Shown here piece by piece: positions 1 through 6,235 of a DNA stretch of 11,933 nucleotides. The notes beneath the pieces are model-generated. The model saw only the letters and a list, made by a program, of their open reading frames with translations. It was not told the origin of the DNA and did no database searches. A program made the position numbers and the translations under genes. The DNA comes from an uncultured Collinsella sp. (GTDB lineage Bacteria; Actinomycetota; Coriobacteriia; Coriobacteriales; Coriobacteriaceae): contig URYU01000045.1 of assembly GCA_900552155.1 (NCBI GenBank), forward strand, positions 1 to 11,933. The letters are read 5' to 3'. Numbering within the stretch: the first letter of the stretch is position 1; every line of letters begins with the position of its first letter.

Positions 1-158
1 GTCTCGGGCGTGAGCAGATCGAACGCCGGGGTGGTGCTGATTGCGGTCGCTTTCTTAAAGGAATTGAGCGCGATCATAAACACGGGGTAGATCCACGCGA
101 GCGACAGGATCGTAAAGAAAATCGAGAGCGCGCGGTTAATAGCCTTATCTCGTTTCAT
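1..158 (-). CDS. Carbohydrate ABC transporter permease, MalG/LacG type (5' part only)
   Basis: Only the first 52 or so codons are present; the gene runs off the left edge. The start ATG (158-156) shares one base with the TAA stop of the upstream permease gene (TAATG), which implies translational coupling. The N-terminus is a short basic stretch (MKRDKAINRALS) followed by a hydrophobic helix, then a WIYPVFMIALNSFK segment. That arrangement is typical of the second inner-membrane permease of carbohydrate uptake (CUT1) ABC importers. It should pair with the MalF-type permease and form the membrane channel for the sugar delivered by the binding protein. The EAA loop that contacts the ATPase would lie beyond the window. 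The family call is fairly secure from position and N-terminal pattern; the substrate is not visible. Confidence 0.85.
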   Translation of the reverse strand, partial: MKRDKAINRALSIFFTILSLAWIYPVFMIALNSFKKATAISTTPAFDLLTPE

Positions 159-1012
159 TACTGCTGCACCTCCTTGGACCTCGTGGCCTTAAGCTGGATC
201 ATAGAAATGGCGACGACCAGGATGCAGAAGATGACTGCCTTGGCCTGACCAATGCCCTGCCATGCGATGCCGGCACGCGAATAGAACGTGTTGTAGATGT
301 TCAGGGCGAGCATCTCGGTGGAGTGCGCGGGGGCGCCGCCGGTAAGGGCGAGGTTCTGGTCGAACAGCTTAAAGCCGTTGGTGATGGACAGGAACAGGCA
401 GATGGTGATGGTCGGCATCAGGTTAGGGATCTTAACCTTCCAAAACGTCTGCCATGCCGTAGCGCCGTCGACCTTGGCGGCCTCGATGTAGTCGGACGGA
501 ATGGACTGCAGACCAGCGATGTAGATGATCATCATGTAGCCGACCTGCTGCCACAGGGTCAGGATGATAAGGCCCCAGAAGCCAGCAGCAGAGTTAAGAG
601 CGATGAGCTGGGCGCCCACGTTGGAGAGCAGGCAGTTGATCAGAATCTGCCAAATGTTTCCCAGCACGATGCCGCCGATCAGGTTAGGCATAAAGAAGAT
701 CGTACGGAAGATGTTGGTGCCTTTGAGCGCCTTGCGGGTGAGCGCCTGCGCAATGGCCAGGGCGATCACGTTGATGAGCACCGTCGACAGGAAGGCAAAC
801 GCCACGGTAAAGAAGAACGACGTGGAGAACTGCGGATCGGACAGCGAGCGAACGAAGTTCACGATACAGACAAAGTGCGCGTTACAAAAGATAATAAACT
901 GGCAGAACGAGAGATAGAAGCCCTGGATAAAAGGGATCACGAACCCGATCATAAACGCCAGGCACGTGGGCAGCATAAAGAGCGGCCACCAGCGCTTGAG
1001 TGCTTTGCCCAT
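158..1012 (-). CDS. Carbohydrate ABC transporter permease, MalF/UgpA type
   Basis: This 284-residue inner-membrane permease has about six predicted membrane helices (roughly residues 13-35, 67-91, 106-128, 145-168, 202-218 and 255-275). The cytoplasmic EAA loop is clear: E177-A-A with G183 five residues further, ending at IPNLMP (195-200). This loop docks on the ATPase subunit, and the pattern is characteristic of binding-protein-dependent sugar importers. The length is normal for the shorter MalF relatives, which lack the extra periplasmic loop of E. coli MalF. GAAAGGA lies a few bases upstream of the ATG. It is the second gene of a minus-strand operon, 87 bases after the binding-protein gene with a hairpin between, and it overlaps the next permease by one base. 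The family is confident. The substrate is inferred only from the neighbouring TreR-like regulator and alpha-glucoside PTS. Confidence 0.93.
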   Translation of the reverse strand: MGKALKRWWPLFMLPTCLAFMIGFVIPFIQGFYLSFCQFIIFCNAHFVCIVNFVRSLSDPQFSTSFFFTVAFAFLSTVLINVIALAIAQALTRKALKGTNIFRTIFFMPNLIGGIVLGNIWQILINCLLSNVGAQLIALNSAAGFWGLIILTLWQQVGYMMIIYIAGLQSIPSDYIEAAKVDGATAWQTFWKVKIPNLMPTITICLFLSITNGFKLFDQNLALTGGAPAHSTEMLALNIYNTFYSRAGIAWQGIGQAKAVIFCILVVAISMIQLKATRSKEVQQ

Positions 1013-1032
1013 AAAAGGGTCCTTTCAATATG

Positions 1033-1068
1033 CAGGGGGCGGGCAAACCAACGTCTGCCCGCCCCCTG
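1033..1068 (-). promoter_or_regulatory. Intercistronic hairpin between binding protein and permease
   Basis: This is a perfect 13-bp GC-rich stem (arms 1033-1045 and 1056-1068) with a 10-base loop, placed 32 bases after the binding-protein stop codon. On the minus strand it is not followed by a U run, so it is more likely an mRNA-stabilising or partial-attenuation element than a full terminator. Such structures between binding-protein and permease genes usually allow the binding protein to be made in excess. Confidence 0.7.
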
Positions 1069-1099
1069 TCGCTAATCAGATAGCTTGGGCAGCAACTGC

Positions 1100-2416
1100 T
1101 TACTCGGAAGCGGCCTTCTCGGTCTTCCAGCCATCGACGAAGGCGTTCTTGACGCCGTCCCACTTGCTGTTATCGGCAGCGTAGGCAATCAGAGCCTGCT
1201 TGAGGTTCTTCTTCCACTCCTCGGAGGGAATGTAGACGAAGTCCCAAGCGACGGTCTTCTTGCCGTCCTTGGCCATGGCAACGGCCTGCTGCGAGAAGAC
1301 GTTGGTGGTCTCCTTGGCGCTCTTGAACGGAGCGGTCAGACCCATCTTGTCGGCGATGATGCTGGTCGGGGTGTCAGCGGTGACGCACCAATACATGAAG
1401 TCCTCGGTGGCCTTCTGGGCATCCTCGGAAGCCTGGGAACTGACGCACCAGTAGTTCTCGCCGCCGGAGCACAGGCCCTGGTTCTCCTCGCCGTCAACAC
1501 CGATGTAGATCGGCATCATGCCAATCTGATCGTCGGTCATGCCGGCCTTGACGAGGTCAGAGTAGGCCCAAGAGCCGTTCTGGTAGAAGACGGCCTTGCC
1601 GGTTGCGAACTCGTTGGTGGCGTCGTCGCCGGTCTTGGAAGCAAGCTGCGAAGGATCGCAGGTGGAGTCGGTGATGTACAGGTCGAAGATCTGCTTATAG
1701 TTGTCGAGGAACTCACCCTTGATCTCGTCGTCCTCCTGGTTGTGCTCCTTCTCAAACTCGTAGTAGAGCGGCATGTTGGCAAGGTGGGTGGTGTAGCGCC
1801 AGCTGGAGGAGTCGTCCATGCCGGCGGAAGTGAAGGCACCCTCGACACCAAGCTCGTCCTTGCGGGCCTGGATGTCGTCGGCACAAGCCTTCAGCTTGTC
1901 GAAGGAGTTGATGTCCTCGGCCTTGTAGCCAGCCTTCTCGAGCAGCTGCTTGTTGTAGATGATGCCGAAGCTCTCCTGGACCCAGTCGATGCACACATCC
2001 TTGCCGTCGGACTGCAGAGCCAGGGAGTCGTCAATGAGCTCACCGCGGAGCTTGGTATCGGACAGGTCGGCGCAGTAATCATTCCAGTTCTTAAGAACGG
2101 TGGGGCAGTTGAAATGGAACAGGGTCGGAGCGGAGCTCTTGGACATCTCGGACTTAAGCTTCTCCTCGTAGGTGTTGGAAGCGGCGGTCACGATCTTGAC
2201 CTCGACGCCCTTCTCCTTCTTATAGGCCTTGGCGATCTCCTTCCACTCCTTGTCGACCTCGGGCTTGAATTGGAGGAAGTAGACCTCGGCAGCGTCACCA
2301 GAAGCAGAGGAGCCGGAGCCGGCAGAACCACCGCAACCCACGAGGCCCAGACCAAGAACTGCAGCCGCGGAACCAGCAAAGCCCAGGAACTGCCTTCTGC
2401 TCATTTCGTTCTTCAT
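1100..2416 (-). CDS. Extracellular sugar-binding lipoprotein of an ABC importer (family 1 solute-binding protein)
   Basis: This 438-residue protein would capture sugar outside the membrane for the two downstream permeases. Its N-terminus carries a twin-arginine motif (SRRQFLG, residues 6-12), a hydrophobic stretch and a lipobox ending LVGC with the lipidated Cys at residue 28. It is followed by a Gly/Ser-rich spacer, so it is probably Tat-exported and lipid-anchored. The mature part has the length and acidic composition of family 1 sugar-binding proteins. The ATG at 2416 is chosen because AAAGGGTGG lies about seven bases upstream and the signal peptide begins there. An in-frame extension to 2536 lacks signal-peptide character and would sit in the leader. 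A second ATG at 2404 is possible but has a poorer ribosome site. The gene has its own terminator-insulated promoter region containing operator-like dyads. The ligand cannot be read from sequence; maltose, trehalose or another glucoside is inferred. Confidence 0.92.
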   Translation of the reverse strand: MKNEMSRRQFLGFAGSAAAVLGLGLVGCGGSAGSGSSASGDAAEVYFLQFKPEVDKEWKEIAKAYKKEKGVEVKIVTAASNTYEEKLKSEMSKSSAPTLFHFNCPTVLKNWNDYCADLSDTKLRGELIDDSLALQSDGKDVCIDWVQESFGIIYNKQLLEKAGYKAEDINSFDKLKACADDIQARKDELGVEGAFTSAGMDDSSSWRYTTHLANMPLYYEFEKEHNQEDDEIKGEFLDNYKQIFDLYITDSTCDPSQLASKTGDDATNEFATGKAVFYQNGSWAYSDLVKAGMTDDQIGMMPIYIGVDGEENQGLCSGGENYWCVSSQASEDAQKATEDFMYWCVTADTPTSIIADKMGLTAPFKSAKETTNVFSQQAVAMAKDGKKTVAWDFVYIPSEEWKKNLKQALIAYAADNSKWDGVKNAFVDGWKTEKAASE

Positions 2417-2439
2417 TACAATCCACCCTTTCACACCGT

Positions 2440-2458
2440 GGCGGCACCCTTTGCCGCC
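2440..2458 (-). promoter_or_regulatory. Small hairpin in the binding-protein mRNA leader
   Basis: A 7-bp perfect GC-rich stem (2440-2446 with 2452-2458) and a 5-base loop end 24 bases before the start codon, just upstream of the ribosome-binding site. The leader from the proposed promoter would be about 160 bases, which is long for a sugar ABC operon. The hairpin could protect or modulate initiation; no known riboswitch was recognised. Confidence 0.4.
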
Positions 2459-2524
2459 GCCTTCGGAGATTGGCTCGGGGACTTTGCCCCTTTTGCTGAT
2501 TTGAACGATACGCCATTTGGCTAG

Positions 2525-2536
2525 TTGTTTGAACAA
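2525..2536. promoter_or_regulatory. Operator-like dyad, TTGTTTGAACAA
   Basis: Five-base inverted arms (TTGTT/AACAA) separated by two bases. It matches the TTGTWTRAAC motif also found at 2600, 3497 and 3619. It lies in the leader of the ABC operon, where bound repressor could block elongation or act with the upstream site. Assignment to the neighbouring GntR-family protein is inference. Confidence 0.45.
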
Positions 2537-2587
2537 GTATTACTAGAGCGGTAGAAAAACTTCGGTGAACGGTAATTTCAACTTGAT

Positions 2588-2598
2588 ACTTGACAAGT
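2588..2598. promoter_or_regulatory. Perfect 5-bp dyad ACTTG-A-CAAGT in the promoter spacer
   Basis: The arms are exact, with a single central base. A second, wider inverted repeat AACTTG/CAAGTT spans 2580-2599. GntR/HutC-family regulators bind short dyads of this kind, so this is a candidate operator, though its sequence differs from the TTGTWTRAAC motif. Confidence 0.35.
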
Positions 2599-2599
2599 T

Positions 2600-2611
2600 T
2601 TGTATAAACAA
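2600..2611. promoter_or_regulatory. Operator-like dyad, TTGTATAAACAA
   Basis: Ten of twelve positions are symmetric. It is very close to the TTGTATATACAA operator recalled for Bacillus TreR, which fits the TreR-like regulator encoded nearby. It overlaps the proposed -35 box of the ABC operon promoter. Confidence 0.5.
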
Positions 2612-2630
2612 TTATTTGTTATCTAATGCA

Positions 2631-2683
2631 GAGAAAACGCCCGGTCAAGCCGATGTACCGTCGGTTTGACCGGGCGTTTTCTC
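2631..2683. terminator. Strong bidirectional terminator between gntR and the ABC operon
   Basis: A 23-bp stem (2631-2653 with 2661-2683, one G-U pair) encloses a 7-base loop. The outer part of the stem is AAAA/TTTT-containing, so either strand ends in a GCGTTTTCTC-type U-rich tail. It lies 40 bases past the gntR stop codon and insulates the ABC operon promoter from gntR transcription. Confidence 0.88.
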
Positions 2684-2722
2684 TTTGAGGCCATGAGTCT
2701 CGTCAGGCTGCGAGCTAGCCGG

Positions 2723-3442
2723 CTATCGCTTGGAATTGACGCGGTAATGGAAGATCTCGGGGTGTGTGCGAGTGTGCGTCACCTCAAACAAGATGCCATC
2801 CGAGGTGTACGACTGACTCTCCATGACGGCAACGCAGTTGTATTTGCCGAGGTCAAGATAGCTGCAGTCCTCATCGTTGGCGAGCTCGACACTCACCGTA
2901 CGACGGCTCGCCATCACTTTGACACCGCGCTTGTGCTCCAGATAGCCGTAAATAGAATCTGCCGCGATCTCGGGAGTCAGGCCCTTGGCGATCGACGCCA
3001 AAAAATAGCCATGGTCCACTTGGCGCGCGTTGCCGTTGAGGCTTCGGACACGCACTACGCGAATCAACTCCTCGCCCACCTTAAAGCCCAGGTGACGAGA
3101 GAGTTGCTCGGTGCAAACCAGATGTTCGAAAGACTTAACGTCCGTCGATGCAACGGCATTGTTGCGCTTTGCAAACTCGCCAAACGACTCAACCTCTTCG
3201 AGTGCGCCCAACATGTCGGTTTCGCCCTTAAGCCAAATAACGCGCACGCCCTTGCCGTGTATGGGCTGCACAAACATCCCGTCGGCCAGCATGCTCAAAG
3301 CGCGGCGGACGGTATTGCGCGTGCAGCCAAATTCCGCGGTCAGCTCGGCTTCGGTTGGCAGCATCTCCTGAAACGCATAGGTCCCATTAATGATGCGCGA
3401 GCGTATTTCTCGGTAGATTCCTTCGTATATCGCTTTTGGCAT
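2723..3442 (-). CDS. GntR/HutC-family transcriptional repressor, TreR-like
   Basis: This 239-residue cytoplasmic DNA-binding regulator has an N-terminal winged helix-turn-helix (about residues 1-68). It contains the GntR signature LPTEAELTAEFGCTRNTVRRAL and a wing ending GKGVRVIW. The rest is a UTRA effector-binding domain (about 90-232), in which SIYGYLE and the DEDCSYLDL stretch resemble trehalose-operon repressors whose effector is a sugar phosphate. The length is standard for the HutC subfamily. GAGGTG sits five bases before the ATG. It is transcribed divergently from the PTS-phosphatase gene and lies upstream of the ABC importer on the same strand, separated by a terminator. TTGTWTRAAC motifs occur in both promoter regions, suggesting control of itself and both transporters. 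The family is firm; trehalose or maltose phosphate as effector is inference. Confidence 0.92.
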   Translation of the reverse strand: MPKAIYEGIYREIRSRIINGTYAFQEMLPTEAELTAEFGCTRNTVRRALSMLADGMFVQPIHGKGVRVIWLKGETDMLGALEEVESFGEFAKRNNAVASTDVKSFEHLVCTEQLSRHLGFKVGEELIRVVRVRSLNGNARQVDHGYFLASIAKGLTPEIAADSIYGYLEHKRGVKVMASRRTVSVELANDEDCSYLDLGKYNCVAVMESQSYTSDGILFEVTHTRTHPEIFHYRVNSKR

Positions 3443-3496
3443 TGTTTCACCTCTACATTATTCATTTCCGGCTAGGCACGATAGCATTTCTTAAAG

Positions 3497-3506
3497 TTGT
3501 TTAAAC
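3497..3506. promoter_or_regulatory. Operator-like TTGTTTAAAC, gntR-proximal
   Basis: It contains the 8-bp palindrome GTTTAAAC, rare in a GC-rich genome, and matches the TTGTWTRAAC motif. It lies 55 bases upstream of the gntR start, a suitable place for autoregulation. An identical 10-mer is at 3619. The adjacent CCGAATATCG (3506-3515) reappears inverted at 3652-3661. Confidence 0.45.
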
Positions 3507-3605
3507 CGAATATCGGTGAAGCGACAGGATTTAGCCGTTGACGGTTTCTGTCATGCCCAAATCGGTTTCGCTCAAAACTGCCGGTACGACACTCGTCTGG
3601 TCCTC

Positions 3606-3611
3606 TACAAT
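3606..3611 (+). promoter_or_regulatory. Candidate -10 box (TACAAT) for the PTS-phosphatase gene
   Basis: It matches the TATAAT consensus at five of six positions. The predicted transcription start falls near 3618, directly in front of the TTGTTTAAAC site at 3619. No good -35 box is visible at normal spacing, so an activator or a weak promoter is possible. Confidence 0.35.
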
Positions 3612-3618
3612 GAATCCA

Positions 3619-3628
3619 TTGTTTAAAC
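3619..3628. promoter_or_regulatory. Operator-like TTGTTTAAAC, PTS-proximal
   Basis: This is an exact copy of the site at 3497, 122 bases away and in the same orientation. It falls at the expected transcription start of the PTS gene, the classical position for steric repression. The two sites could also support looping across the divergent region. Confidence 0.45.
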
Positions 3629-3671
3629 GTTTCCCCACGCGCAACGCGCCTCGATATTCGGAAGGCAGAAC

Positions 3672-6122
3672 ATGCTGCAAAAAATCCAACGCTTTGGCGG
3701 GGCAATGTTCGCGCCCGCCATGCTGTTTTCTATATCAGGCCTCATGGTCGGCGTCTCCGCTCTCGCAACGACTGCGGACATCGTCGGCGATCTCGCCGTA
3801 TACGGAACCCCTTGGTACGCTTTTTGGACCATCATCCAGCGCGGCTCGTGGACGGTCTTTAAACGCCTCCCGCTCCTTTTTGCCGTAGCGCTGCCCATCG
3901 GTCTTGCCCAAAAACAACCGGCTCGTTGCTGCCTCGAGGCTCTCGTCGCCTATTTTGCCTACTGCTTCTTTTTGAGCGAGATCATTAAGCTGAGCGGAGA
4001 CAATCTTGGACTTAAGTACCCGTCGTCTTTGACCTCCGCTAGCGGCATCACCATCATCGACGGCATCAAGACGCTCGACACCGGCATTATCGGCCCGCTG
4101 GCGGTATCGGCAACCGTCGTCGCCATCCATGACCGCTTCTACGATGCCAAGGTTCCCGATTGGCTCGGCACCTTCTCGGGCTCCTCGCTGGTCTACCTCA
4201 TCAGCTTTTTTGCCGTGTTTGCCCTTGCCGCTATCTCGGCCGCCATCGTGCCCTCCGTATACGCAATGACCGAAACGCTGCGCCATGCACTTACGAGCGT
4301 CGGCCCCTTTGGCGTGGGCATCTTTGTGCTTTTGGAGCGAGCGCTCGAGCCCATGGGGCTGCACCACCTGCTCTACATGCCGATCTACTACGACAACCTG
4401 GTCATTAACGACGGCATCTACGCCACGTGGAGCAGCTTGCTCCCCATCCTCTCCCATAGCACGCGCCCCCTTAATGAACTTGCGCCGTGGGCCGGTTTTA
4501 CCGCCACCGGCTGGGTCAAGCTCTTTGGCCTTCCCGCCATCGCAGCCGCGTTCTACTCCACCGCAAAACCAGAGCGCCGCGCCGGCCTTAAGGTCATCCT
4601 TTTGCCCGCCATCGTCGCCTCGGTGGTTTGCGGCGTTACCGAGCCACTCGAGTTTCTCTTTATGTTCACCCACCCCGGGCTCTTTTTGCTCTACGCCGTC
4701 TTATCGTCTTGCCTTGCCACAACCATGAATCTCTTTGGCATCGTCGGCATCTTCTCGGGCGGCCTCATGGAGATGGCAGCCTTCAACTTTATTCCGCTCA
4801 TGCGCACGCATGCCGGTGCCTATCTTTTGGCGCTCGGTATCGGCCTTGCCTTTAGCCTCATCTTTTTTGTTAGTTTTCGAGCACTCATCTTGGTCTATGA
4901 CCTTAAGACACCGGGCCGCGAGGATCATGTTGCCAATCGCGCGGCAATCGATTGTTTAACGGGAAGCGACTTTGCCAAAGAGCAATCCCCCAATGACGAG
5001 GTCGATAGTCGATCCGATCAAGATCACGTCCTCGCTGAGCGGGTAATTCAGCTTTTAGGTGGCGTTGGCAATATCGTGGGCGCAACCAACTGCGCCACGC
5101 GCCTGCGCGTCGAGGTCGCAGACCCTTCCATCGTTGCAGATAACGCGTCGTTTGTCGCGGTGGGCGCCAAGGGCCTCATCATTACCGGCAAGACCGCCCA
5201 GGTGGTCATCGGCATCTCCGTTCCCCGCGTTAAAGAGCATTTTGACCAGATCATGGGCCTCGAGCCGGAATTTGTGCCCACCACCTCGGCCTCCCCTGCC
5301 GCCAGCGCAGCCCATAAGCGCGGCGATATCTGCTTCTTCGATATCGACGGAACGCTCGCCTGGCAAGACCCCAGGCTCGCCCAAGACCTTCCCGAAGACG
5401 AGCGGGACCTCTCCCCCTATCCCAACGAGGCGGTTTCGCAGGCAATCCGCGAGTTTGTCGCCAACGGCAACATGGCCTTTATCTGCACGGGGCGCACCCT
5501 CAGCTGCATCCACCCCAAACTTCTTGAGCTGCCCTGGACCGGCATCGTCTGTCTTGCGGGCGGTTACGCCGAGATCAACGGACACGCAATTCGCGATCTG
5601 TCGATGACGCCCAGCATGCTGCAGCATCTTGCCCCCTATCTTGAGCAATCGGGCGAGGTCATCAGCTTTGAGGGCCTCAACGGCGTCGTGCGCATGAGTG
5701 ACGATGCCCCCGATGCCCCCGGATACGCGCGCACCCTGGGCGACGCAGTCACGCAGCTGCAACATTACAGTGTCTACAAGATCTTGATGTCTACATCGCT
5801 CGCCAACCACATCGCTCAAGATAAGGCACTTGAGCCGCTGCTGTGCTTTAACGAGCTCGAACTCGAGGTAACCGAAATCTCGCCCCGCGAATGCACGAAG
5901 CGCGGGGGCATCCAGTCTGTACTCGACGCCCTCGATCCCCACCACGGAACCGTATACGGCATCGGCGACGCCAGCAATGACGTCTCGCTGATGAACGCCG
6001 TCGATGTCGGTATCGCCATGGGCAATGCGCCGGACTATCTCAAAAAGCGCGCCGACTACATCACCGACTCGGTCGACAAAGATGGCGTCGTCAAGGCGCT
6101 CGAGCACTTTAGGCTTATATAA
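3672..6122 (+). CDS. Fusion protein: alpha-glucoside-type PTS EIIC-EIIB with C-terminal HAD-IIB sugar phosphatase
   Basis: One unbroken 816-residue frame. Residues 1 to about 415 are a membrane EIIC domain of the glucose superfamily. It starts with QRFGGAMF, contains GVTEPLEF (321-328) and ends near LKTPGRE, closely resembling GlvC/MalP/AglA alpha-glucoside permeases. After a polar linker, EIIB (about 451-530) has the phosphorylated cysteine in NCATRLR (Cys474). An Ala/Ser/Pro/Thr linker (534-549) leads to a complete HAD-IIB (Cof/OtsB-like) domain. Its motifs are DIDGT (D557, D559), T606 in CTGR, K743 and GDASND (D766, D770), all catalytic positions present. No EIIA domain is encoded, so phosphate must come from EIIA-Glc elsewhere. 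GGAAGG is six bases before the ATG. The likely role is import with phosphorylation of a glucoside, then dephosphorylation inside. EIICB assignment is firm; the substrate and phosphatase target are inferred. Confidence 0.9.
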   Translation: MLQKIQRFGGAMFAPAMLFSISGLMVGVSALATTADIVGDLAVYGTPWYAFWTIIQRGSWTVFKRLPLLFAVALPIGLAQKQPARCCLEALVAYFAYCFFLSEIIKLSGDNLGLKYPSSLTSASGITIIDGIKTLDTGIIGPLAVSATVVAIHDRFYDAKVPDWLGTFSGSSLVYLISFFAVFALAAISAAIVPSVYAMTETLRHALTSVGPFGVGIFVLLERALEPMGLHHLLYMPIYYDNLVINDGIYATWSSLLPILSHSTRPLNELAPWAGFTATGWVKLFGLPAIAAAFYSTAKPERRAGLKVILLPAIVASVVCGVTEPLEFLFMFTHPGLFLLYAVLSSCLATTMNLFGIVGIFSGGLMEMAAFNFIPLMRTHAGAYLLALGIGLAFSLIFFVSFRALILVYDLKTPGREDHVANRAAIDCLTGSDFAKEQSPNDEVDSRSDQDHVLAERVIQLLGGVGNIVGATNCATRLRVEVADPSIVADNASFVAVGAKGLIITGKTAQVVIGISVPRVKEHFDQIMGLEPEFVPTTSASPAASAAHKRGDICFFDIDGTLAWQDPRLAQDLPEDERDLSPYPNEAVSQAIREFVANGNMAFICTGRTLSCIHPKLLELPWTGIVCLAGGYAEINGHAIRDLSMTPSMLQHLAPYLEQSGEVISFEGLNGVVRMSDDAPDAPGYARTLGDAVTQLQHYSVYKILMSTSLANHIAQDKALEPLLCFNELELEVTEISPRECTKRGGIQSVLDALDPHHGTVYGIGDASNDVSLMNAVDVGIAMGNAPDYLKKRADYITDSVDKDGVVKALEHFRLI

Positions 6123-6235
6123 GCAGCCGGCACGCGCACACGTCCCGTTTCCCCAAATCGCCAAAACAGACGCGCCGGCAACTCCAATGTGGCAATATGG
6201 TATCTGCACACCGCAACGATGCAACCTAAGAAAGA

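Larger units (their letters stand above)
2583..2611 (-). promoter_or_regulatory. Predicted promoter of the ABC importer operon
   Basis: On the minus strand a TTGTTT -35 box (2611-2606) is separated by 17 bases from a TATCAA -10 box (2588-2583). The surrounding 60 bases are strikingly AT-rich for this genome. Operator-like dyads overlap the -35 box (2600-2611) and the spacer (ACTTG-A-CAAGT, 2588-2598), as expected for a repressed promoter. Box matches are only moderate. Confidence 0.4.

Noticed and set aside
1085..2524. Long plus-strand open frame (479 codons) opposite the sugar-binding protein gene
   Set aside because: It is a mirror of the real gene's codon bias in high-GC DNA. The translation is a low-complexity run of Leu, Val and Gly without domain features, and the minus-strand protein has a clear lipoprotein signal and family features.
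2417..2536. N-terminal extension of the binding protein to 2536
   Set aside because: The extension would bury the Tat/lipobox signal 40 residues inside the protein. A good ribosome site precedes the ATG at 2416.
6126..6179. Terminator between the PTS fusion gene and the polyprenyl synthase
   Set aside because: The arms (GCCGGC-A-CGCG and CGCGCCGGC) are separated by 34 bases with a bulge, and no T run follows; this is too weak to call.
5055..6224. Minus-strand open frame (389 codons) opposite the EIIB and HAD part of the fusion gene
   Set aside because: The plus strand carries intact catalytic motifs in this stretch. The antisense translation shows no recognisable domain and has no credible ribosome site.
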